Below, one piece after another: positions 41,501 to 46,554 of a stretch of DNA of 46,554 nt. The notes beneath the pieces are model-generated. The model had not been told where the DNA came from, searched no databases, and worked only from the letters and a program-made list of their open reading frames with translations. The stretch is from DATGZX01 sp035296965 (GTDB taxonomy: Bacteria; Planctomycetota; Planctomycetia; Gemmatales; Gemmataceae). Both the position numbers and the translations under genes were made by a program. Within the stretch, counting starts at the first letter, position 1; each line of letters opens with the position of its first letter. The stretch spans positions 1 to 46,554 of the forward strand of contig DATGZX010000306.1 in NCBI GenBank assembly GCA_035296965.1. The letters are read 5' to 3'.

Positions 41501-42845
41501 CGCAAAGGCGAAGCTGATCCTCGGTCGGGATGGGCAGACCGAGGGAACGAGCTTCGGCATGGACTGCGTTGCACACGCTCGCCCATTCGGCATTCGTTGG
41601 CACGTGGAACTGGGAGAGTAGATGGACGGCCCAGGCGACGTTCTTGGCTCTGACCTCGGGTTGCGTCGGCATGCCCTTGGCCGCGCATAGAGCCAGGTAG
41701 CTGGCCGTGAGCGGGTTGGGAGGCGATTCCTGGTCGTACGCGGTGCGCAGGTGCTTGTAGGCATCCTCGTAGCGTTCCAGCCGGGCCAGGGCTTGACCCA
41801 AACCGCGCAGCAAGGGGACAGTCGGAGGGCTTTCCTCCATGAGCTTGGCGAAGAGAGAAGCAGCCTCCTGGGAATTTCCGCAGCGCAGCTGGGCCTGCGC
41901 CAGGGCTAGCCGCGCCTGTCTTGTGATAAGAGCGAGATTGTTTCCCAGGACGGGGCAGTTGTACGGATACCTGACAGCCAGGCTACGCACATAGGAGTGC
42001 GTGTCGGGGAGGCATTCTGACCAGGCAAGCTGCTGATTCGTGCTGTTTCCCAGCTCCCGGCTGCGCGGCGGGGGAAATCGTTCCAGCGCGCGCTGGAGGG
42101 CGCGCACCGCCAGCGCGCAGTCACCGCCGGCGGCAAGGATGGCAGTGCCGAGCTGCCAGGTGACCAGAGGGCTTGCCGGGGCGACTCGATTGGCTTCGGA
42201 CAAATAGCGCACGGCATCCTCCGCCTGGCCCCGGCGGAGAAAGAGCGCGCCCAGATAAAGCGGGGGATCGACGAAACGCTTCTCCGCGCATTCGTGGGCC
42301 GTGCGCAGTGCTGCCAGGGCCAGGTCCGGTTCCACTCGACGAACATGACAGAGACCCTGCCAGAAGAGGCCTTCCGCGCAGGAGTCTTGCATCTTGAGGA
42401 TACGGCCGACGAGCGCGAGGGCCGCGTCTGTGCCGGCGGGGGTATTCAGCGAGAAGAGTCGACGAACCTGGTCGAGCATCGTCTCGATGACGTTGGCGAC
42501 AACTTCAGTCTCGTTGAGAGGGAGTAGTCGCGCCGCGTGCCGGTGCTGTTCGAGGCCTTCTTCATACCGTTGTTCCGCTAGCGCTTGCTCGGCGGCAAGG
42601 CGATGCGCTTGGCCCTGGAGCTTGCGAAACACTTCTTCCCACATCGGCGTGAGCTTGCTGCTGTGCTGCTTCTCGATGAGGGTCAGCGCTTCGCTCCACT
42701 GCCCTTGCCTCAAGAATCGTTGTGCGCGCCGGCTGGCGCGGCGACGCTGTGCCCCGGGCCCGAGGACGAACCATAACACGAGCCCAAGAGCCAGTGCGAG
42801 CAGCAGAAAGGGCAACGAACCTCCGGCAAAGCTCAAATCGTGCAT
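38502..42845 (-). CDS. Giant membrane-anchored TPR protein
   Basis: The 1447-aa protein has one N-terminal membrane helix (about 9-28, SLPFLLLALALGLVLWFVLG). It is then almost entirely TPR-like helical repeats, for example ALYLGALFLRRGQAEDAVRYLSEANRV-type units, LLRGLGQALARLERYEDAYKHLRTA and NLLGCCACLCQNFLEAVQHFKAALRL. A Ser/Gly-rich spacer lies near 910-940, and a coiled, charged C-terminus ends in EQAERIERRIKQCQELEE. Being anchored and repeat-rich, it probably scaffolds a client complex. Its operon with J-like and GrpE-like genes suggests a role in delivering substrates to an Hsp70 system. The start at 42845 precedes the membrane helix directly. Confidence 0.85.
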   Translation of the reverse strand: MHDLSFAGGSLPFLLLALALGLVLWFVLGPGAQRRRASRRAQRFLRQGQWSEALTLIEKQHSSKLTPMWEEVFRKLQGQAHRLAAEQALAEQRYEEGLEQHRHAARLLPLNETEVVANVIETMLDQVRRLFSLNTPAGTDAALALVGRILKMQDSCAEGLFWQGLCHVRRVEPDLALAALRTAHECAEKRFVDPPLYLGALFLRRGQAEDAVRYLSEANRVAPASPLVTWQLGTAILAAGGDCALAVRALQRALERFPPPRSRELGNSTNQQLAWSECLPDTHSYVRSLAVRYPYNCPVLGNNLALITRQARLALAQAQLRCGNSQEAASLFAKLMEESPPTVPLLRGLGQALARLERYEDAYKHLRTAYDQESPPNPLTASYLALCAAKGMPTQPEVRAKNVAWAVHLLSQFHVPTNAEWASVCNAVHAEARSLGLPIPTEDQLRLCDALAAVQAADARAAAAYEHLMASAPAAVRPEHAWLYCRAAQQHRLRGGRELDLFALTFSHAAAARTFYEQRQWDFNELEYAYLERQADRLPGHFPELLGADYSTLGEEMLLKRSRAEEIAGRKETALAAAEILCKLAPGSSRGLDHLAGLCYRHGDLERAAALLTNLHALNPQDPLPLIRRAVVERQRDNRAGYIEAIEQALACTSQHDRAAVAFLGARLALRDDWTLARRWLSECLHDDPSHNNARWCLAAVHSLLGDQEGLKALASSMSVDGVADGRFYYLAAHCQLTAGDYCAALAAARRAAEVDPALAKECAYLEGRAHLHLNNAKAAAQALELASHASDGASPSLDHARALLGVIRFRDNAYEDTLRFWNALDPQKRAAWTLAVPLRETVFLSGLQALDAGHFAKAAGRFREARRHAIQDKALDSLLILALVREGQRLLRTGEVSASAPAEADLQDAGSAATAGPEDPETKTNASNANGKFQATDFLEQALGAGCQDPNVTVLLARAYRRQGKFRLARKVLQALPAPNANVLLELGLLSLAEGQMAQAEGELAGAREQAPHSYEICHNLLFTRLSLGHVESALPLLAEMIELAPISEDRRCYEFLRDLLPAGQSVTDRGASSRLREMTAEDEQRLLMLICSLGDLGLVDRLLLELAHSRSGSPAVREAYFDTVLLDAKALFDHGEWDKAERLLLAHADETSGAKRIAFLNLLGCCACLCQNFLEAVQHFKAALRLCNSDPRIEQNLALAYEWHGQWDQAAAHWDLYVKQIDREPPNGSAPMNYEDQRVFAAVDRLARICTEKERWSVALLYAQHAARLRPADPQALERLFRLYNHSRRPKEARPILERLRQVRPDDALNDLLELDLIDTRGLDGIERFVVHLERVLKHRPEDMGVEARVLPAIEEAVQLQGQAYRQLAERLAKIVRQVDQLPGYQIDWSAVHDATVDIHNDYIKLRRIGGRCLPLLRDERQRRVLREQAERIERRIKQCQELEE

Positions 42846-42921
42846 GGTCCGTAAGATGGGGAACGATTCATTTTCGCCGCTCCGACCGCCTCCGGCGCGC
42901 TAGCCCAGATTATTCATGATT

Positions 42922-43263
42922 CCACACTAACCCGACGCGTGAGCGAGGGCGGGGTCAGGAGTTATCCTCGCTCACGCGTCGGGTTAGTTGGACAGCGCCA
43001 CTTTTCGATTTGGGCAAGCAATTGTGACGTATGGCTTCATTGGATCCTGCCAAACTTTACGCATGTTGAACAGCATTTCGGGATACCTCTCTTTTACGCC
43101 AAAGGCGTAGGGATTCCTGGAATTGGCCCCGCTTGCCAGGTGGCCCCGGTCTCGGGGCAAAACCCCGAACGCCGCGAAGCCGGGTCATGACGCAAAGTGC
43201 GAGCAGATGGCCAGACGGGCATTTTCAATTCGGCTCTTACGTGGCGCTGTCCAATTAGTGTGG
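42922..43263. mobile_element. MITE-like element with 23-bp terminal inverted repeats
   Basis: The right end (43241-43263) reads GTGGCGCTGTCCAATTAG then TGTGG. Its complement matches the left end if the inserted palindrome 42930-42984 and one TA are removed: CCACACTA plus GTTGGACAGCGCCAC (42922-42929 and 42987-43001), 22 of 23 identical. About 285 bp of original element, no transposase inside. It is a non-autonomous relic. Confidence 0.65.
42930..42984. mobile_element. Palindromic element nested in the MITE's left end
   Basis: The 55-bp unit has perfect 19-bp arms (42930-42948 and 42966-42984; ACCCGACGCGTGAGCGAGG on the left). It is flanked on both sides by TA (42928-42929 and 42985-42986), consistent with insertion at a TA target with duplication. 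It interrupts the older element's terminal repeat. Confidence 0.6.
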
Positions 43264-43888
43264 CGCGCGCTGCGCCATTTTTCCTCGGCAGTGAATAATC
43301 CGCGCCAGTCGAGGCTGTAGCCGAGCGTATCCTAGAAAGTGGCATCGTTCAAGCGGCGGGCATGCGCAATGCTGAGATGAGAGGTGATAGCAGAAAACAG
43401 CGAAGCCCGTCGGCGGGGTGGGATCGGTACTTACTTATCAGGTTTCCCCGTGGAATAGTGCGGTGGAGCACTGGAGCCAACGGGGCCCGTAGAAGCCGAA
43501 ATCCAACCGAGCGACGGGCTCTCTTTCCGGCACAAGGTGAAAACGGGTCCTGCCTCATCTCCAAAGTTGCAGATCCGGAGATCGGCCGTTGTTCGGGACA
43601 AGCTTCGTCAGCTCAGCCGCCGCAACAACCACATTGTTTTGACCCGTGCCTCGCACCGGATTAAAGGCTTTAGTCACCACTGATAATGTATCCCAGGGAA
43701 TAACGAAGTCAAGACGCATGCCACACCTTTCAAGCATCGTTTGAAACAGCGCGAAAAACGCGCCCGCGTGGGGTCGTAGAACAAGCTGCCAGCTTGTTCT
43801 ACAGCGCAGCAGTGGAATCCTGTATGCTCTTACCGCGAGTGCCAGGATGAGAGATAAAATGAAGTGATCTCCTGGAGACCGTTGGCGC
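43264..43888. other. Intergenic region, no supported gene
   Basis: About 625 bp between the MITE and the FolK-SDR fusion. A minus-strand frame at 43555-43890 has no recognisable features and I leave it out. It contains the hairpin at 43776-43802. Confidence 0.45.
43776..43802. repeat. GTAG-foot REP-type hairpin, copy 2
   Basis: GTAGAACAAGCTG, one base, CAGCTTGTTCTAC: a perfect 13-bp stem of the same family as 36282-36308, with compensating changes in both arms. Confidence 0.7.
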
Positions 43889-45208
43889 ATGAGTGCAATC
43901 GCTTACATCGCTTTGGGCAGCAACCTGGGTCACCGCCAAGAGTTCCTCTGCCGTGCCTTGCAATTGCTGCGCGAGCAGCCCGGAATGGAAGTCAGCCAGG
44001 TCTCGGCAAGTTACGAAACAGAGCCTGTGGGCGGACCTCCGGGGCAGGGACCCTACCTGAATGCGGCCGCGGAATTGCGCACAGACCTGCGGCCGCGCGA
44101 ACTCTTGCAACTGCTTCTGGATATCGAGCAGAAACTCGGCCGTATACGTCTCCAGCATTTCGGCCCGCGCACGCTCGACCTCGATTTGTTGCTCTATGAC
44201 AACCTCGTTCACAACGAGGAGGACTTGATCATCCCCCACCCGCGCATGCACGAGCGCATGTTCGTGCTCCAGCCGCTCTTGGAAATCGCTCCGAACGTCG
44301 TCCACCCGGTCCTTGGCCGCTCCGTTCTGGAACTCCATAATGCATGCGCGGCAGGAGCGGCCGCCGCGCCGCCGGCCCATGTCGCGCACGCCTCTGCGCC
44401 GGCTTCATCCGAAGCCCATGGCGAACCACTGGCAGGGAAGATCTTGGCTCCAGGTCGCGAGCTGGGGGGGCTGCGGGCGCTGGTTACCGGCTCCACGAGC
44501 GGCATCGGTCGAGCGATTGCCCTGGAGCTGGCCGCGGCCGGGGCGGATGTCATCGTGCACGGCCGGCGCGAGGACGCCGCCAGCGCAGTGGCAGCGCAGG
44601 TACGAGCCGCGGGAGTACCCGCTCACGTGTTGTGCGCCGACTTGCGCGACATCGACGCCTGCCGGCAGTTGGTGCAATCCGCCTGGGCGCAATGGGGCCG
44701 ACTCGATATCTGGGTCAACAACGCCGGCGCGGACACGCTGACGGGCGCGGCGGCGCAATGGTCGTTCGCGCGAAAATGGCAGGAGCTTCAGGCCATTGAT
44801 GTGACCGCCACGATGTTGATGTCCAGGGAGGTAGGCGCGCTTATGAAGGAGGCAGGGAACGGCGTCATTCTCAACATGGGCTGGGACCAGGCGGACACCG
44901 GCATGGAAGGAGACAGCGGTCAGTTGTTCGCCGCGGCCAAGGGCGCCGTGATGGCATTCACCCGGAGCCTGGCGCTGTCCTTGAGTCCGGAAGTGCGCGT
45001 GAACTGCCTGGCGCCCGGATGGATTCGCACCGCCTGGGGCGAGAGCGCGTCCGAGGCCTGGCAAGAGCGCGTCCGCCGCGAAACACCCTTGCAACGCTGG
45101 GGCACCCCCGCCGACGTTGCTCGCTGCGCGCGCTGGCTGGTCGCACCGGCCGCCTCCTACATCACGGGGCAGGAGATTCGTATCAACGGCGGAGCAGTAC
45201 GCGGCTGA
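43889..45208 (+). CDS. folK: Fusion of FolK (HPPK) and a short-chain dehydrogenase
   Basis: The 439-aa protein has a complete 6-hydroxymethyl-7,8-dihydropterin pyrophosphokinase at about 1-155: ALGSNLGHR, YETEPVGG, GQGPYLNAA, RTLDLDLLLYD near 94-104 and IPHPRMHERMFVLQPL. An Ala/Pro linker follows, then a Rossmann SDR domain at about 190-439 with TGSTSGIGRA (NAD(P) site), NNAG and APGWIRT. The SDR catalytic motif is altered: Tyr of YxxxK is Phe (F347-A-A-A-K351), and the catalytic Ser region reads ILNMGWDQ. The kinase half should make the folate precursor. The SDR half may bind a pterin without classical reduction, or use another residue. GGAG lies 11 bases before the ATG. Confidence 0.9.
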   Translation: MSAIAYIALGSNLGHRQEFLCRALQLLREQPGMEVSQVSASYETEPVGGPPGQGPYLNAAAELRTDLRPRELLQLLLDIEQKLGRIRLQHFGPRTLDLDLLLYDNLVHNEEDLIIPHPRMHERMFVLQPLLEIAPNVVHPVLGRSVLELHNACAAGAAAAPPAHVAHASAPASSEAHGEPLAGKILAPGRELGGLRALVTGSTSGIGRAIALELAAAGADVIVHGRREDAASAVAAQVRAAGVPAHVLCADLRDIDACRQLVQSAWAQWGRLDIWVNNAGADTLTGAAAQWSFARKWQELQAIDVTATMLMSREVGALMKEAGNGVILNMGWDQADTGMEGDSGQLFAAAKGAVMAFTRSLALSLSPEVRVNCLAPGWIRTAWGESASEAWQERVRRETPLQRWGTPADVARCARWLVAPAASYITGQEIRINGGAVRG

Positions 45209-45270
45209 AGAAAGGAGCAAAAGGGTAACTATTTAGCGAAGTGGCATCGCCACAAGATAGGAAAATGGAA

Positions 45271-45340
45271 CAGGAGAAAACAGAGAGAACGGAGATCAAT
45301 ACAACAGTATTCCTATCTCTGTTGTCTCTGTTTCCTCCTG
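45271..45340. terminator. Long imperfect inverted repeat between convergent genes
   Basis: The arms 45271-45296 and 45315-45340 are complementary at 23 of 26 positions around an 18-base loop. The position between the convergent FolK-SDR and 45418 genes suits a bidirectional terminator. The A/G-rich arm may be a dispersed repeat family. Confidence 0.55.
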
Positions 45341-45417
45341 TGCTCCTTTTTCAACGAACAACCGCCATTCGGCTGAATAATTCCGAAAAAGGCTCGGATC
45401 CGTTGCGAAGTTTTTCT

Positions 45418-45852
45418 CTATTGGGGGTCGAAGCGATGGGATAGGCGGCGGCTGTTGATGTCGAGGGCTTCGAGGATTTGCAAAAGTGGGGGGATGGCTA
45501 TTCCCCAGTCATGAGCCCAACAGATGATATCGAGATTTTCCTGGCCTGCTTTGATGCGATCGAGGATGCGGTCGAGGAGAAGGGTGTTGTCGTGGAAGGT
45601 GCGATGCAGGAGCCCGAAATCACCGCGGTCAAGCTCGACCCAGAAGCGCCGCCCCTGAAGGTGTTCCAGCCAGCGAGCTCTCAAGTAGCCCCACCAGTGT
45701 TCCTTCACCCAGCGGCGGATCGCGGCTTCTCCCAAGTCGTGGCCTGCCTTTTCGCTTTCAATCCATTTGAACCGTTCGATTTCTCGTTCACATTCGTCGT
45801 AAACGCTCGATTTTTGCATGTTCGCACCGGCACAAGCACCCGGCTTATCCAT
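45418..45852 (-). CDS. Conserved hypothetical protein
   Basis: I do not recognise a named family. The 144-aa protein starts best at the ATG at 45852 (GGGAG nine bases upstream); an ATG at 45819 (MQKSSVYDEC) is the alternative and begins the conserved-looking part. It is rich in Trp and acidic/basic pairs: ECEREIERFKWIESEKAGHDLGEAAIRRW, HWWGYLRARWLEHLQG, WVELDRGDFGLL and a DIICWAHDWGIAIPPLLQIL end. No signal or membrane helix. It is probably a soluble cytosolic protein. Confidence 0.7.
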   Translation of the reverse strand: MDKPGACAGANMQKSSVYDECEREIERFKWIESEKAGHDLGEAAIRRWVKEHWWGYLRARWLEHLQGRRFWVELDRGDFGLLHRTFHDNTLLLDRILDRIKAGQENLDIICWAHDWGIAIPPLLQILEALDINSRRLSHRFDPQ

Positions 45853-46049
45853 GAGTCCGAACTCCCTCACCCGCAAACCCGAGACGGCCTCACTGCCCGA
45901 TTTACTCCCAGTCTTTTGGAAAATATGCCTAATTTATCCTACCGCGAGACGTGCCGTCGTGCAAGCGAACTATCGGTAGTGTCCTAATTTGGAAAAACCT
46001 TTCCTGGGATAAGCAGGCGCTTATGCGTTCGGATCTAATAAGCGCTGGC

Positions 46050-46328
46050 TTATGGATTGCCAGTGTCTGGCACGATGAGTTGGACTTCGACAGATTTGCA
46101 TGTCTCTAAAGCCAGCATCGCGCGAGCTAATTCCTGCAACGGATTCGTTCTGTCGATTCCACCCATCCAGGGAAGTACCTCTTGGCAACCAGGACCAGGA
46201 CACTTGTAAGGTAGACCAGCTGCTGCCAGGCTTGCCACGTCCAATTCAACCACTGTCTTGCATTTCTTGCAAACGACGCGCAACGTCTTGAATTCGCTCA
46301 GCAGAAACTTGAACAGTTTTTCGCTCAT
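46050..46328 (-). CDS. Small zinc-ribbon-like protein
   Basis: The 92-aa protein starts at the ATG at 46328 (MSEKLFKFLLSEFKTLRVV). It has CKKC near 20-23 and CPGPGC near 43-48, four cysteines in two pairs, suggesting a zinc ribbon. The C-terminal half (DRTNPLQELARAMLALETCKSVEVQLIVP) is helical then extended. The family is not recognised. The longer frame upstream to 46496 overlaps a hairpin repeat and is unlikely to be translated. Confidence 0.65.
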   Translation of the reverse strand: MSEKLFKFLLSEFKTLRVVCKKCKTVVELDVASLAAAGLPYKCPGPGCQEVLPWMGGIDRTNPLQELARAMLALETCKSVEVQLIVPDTGNP

Positions 46329-46413
46329 GATCGGGCTCGTTAAGGAAGGCGATGCCGAGGCGGGCTGTCCTGCCGACACTATTCTACCCCATCCAGGCAG
46401 GCAGGGAATAGCC

Positions 46414-46440
46414 AGCGCAGCTGGCATCGCCAGCTGCGCT
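46414..46440. repeat. Hairpin repeat (AGCGCAGCTGGC stem)
   Basis: The perfect 12-bp arms 46414-46425 and 46429-46440 surround a three-base loop, just upstream of the zinc-ribbon gene. It looks like another REP-type palindrome family. Confidence 0.65.
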
Positions 46441-46510
46441 AGGCACTGTGCGGCACTTGCTTTATTCATCCTGGATGCGTAAGCTTGGAATGACAACTTA
46501 AATTTCGCTG

Positions 46511-46528
46511 CCAGGAGTTTGCTCCTGG
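46511..46528. repeat. Short hairpin CCAGGAG/CTCCTGG
   Basis: A perfect 7-bp stem with a TTTG loop near the right edge. No T-run follows, so terminator function is uncertain. Confidence 0.4.
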
Positions 46529-46554
46529 AATCGCAAGAGATGAGCGCCTTGTTC

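Noticed and set aside
43555..43890. Minus-strand open frame of 111 codons
   Set aside because: No recognisable features, overlaps the REP hairpin and the folK start region.
46540..46554. ATG-initiated frame at the right edge
   Set aside because: Only five codons are visible and the ribosome binding site is weak; cannot be supported.

Overview
The window looks like a chromosomal segment of a planctomycete, probably Gemmata-like. This is inferred from gene content: ECF sigma factors each next to a large membrane Ser/Thr kinase, repeated FGE-sulfatase (SUMF1) domains, a DUF1501 protein, Uma2 and Rpn nuclease genes, an LCCL protein, and two exported proteins that start with an LExLEER(V/N)(V/L)(P/L)S-type motif. 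GC content is high and gene spacing is loose, with many hairpin repeats between genes. No tRNA, rRNA, CRISPR array or complete insertion sequence was seen.

Layout. 1-5.5 kb (minus strand): an ECF sigma factor followed by a kinase carrying three FGE domains, then a truncated Rpn gene, then the first codons of a second kinase copy, so a tandem array runs off the left edge. 6-13.4 kb: a mixed accessory region with a lone basic/acidic protein, a PQQ beta-propeller membrane protein, a DUF2007 protein, a ClbS-like gene that resembles an integron cassette, a Ycf48-like propeller, a ParE-type toxin-antitoxin pair and a Uma2 protein. 13.5-16.2 kb: a lactonase and a DUF1501 protein, both with Tat-like twin-arginine N-termini. 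16.3-26.5 kb: a second ECF sigma/kinase pair (kinase-WD40-TPR) and a 1699-aa exported repeat protein. The kinase and the exported protein share a bipartite upstream element with identical 13-nt spacing. 26.6-29.1 kb: a cobalamin riboswitch controlling a DUF6580 membrane protein, a BtuF-like binding protein and a DUF71 ATP pyrophosphatase, a B12 salvage operon. 29-37 kb: TPR lipoprotein, animal-type haem peroxidase, LCCL protein, MFS exporter, an internally duplicated small protein and DoxX. 37.3-42.8 kb (minus): a 1447-aa TPR membrane protein, a degenerate J-domain-like protein and a GrpE-like protein, with tight spacing. 42.9-46.5 kb: a nested palindromic element, a FolK-SDR fusion and two small conserved proteins.

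The most interesting signal is in the first kinase. FGE units 2 and 3 are nearly identical in DNA except for one segment of about 100 bp in each, which is hypervariable, and this ends at a 16-bp sequence that is invariant in all three units. This is the layout expected of variable regions of a diversity-generating retroelement, although no reverse transcriptase or template repeat lies in the window. Other notable items are the shared promoter-like element, an apparent ATC start for the second sigma factor, the folK-SDR fusion whose catalytic Tyr is Phe, the Hsp70-less chaperone-like cluster, and the nested MITE.
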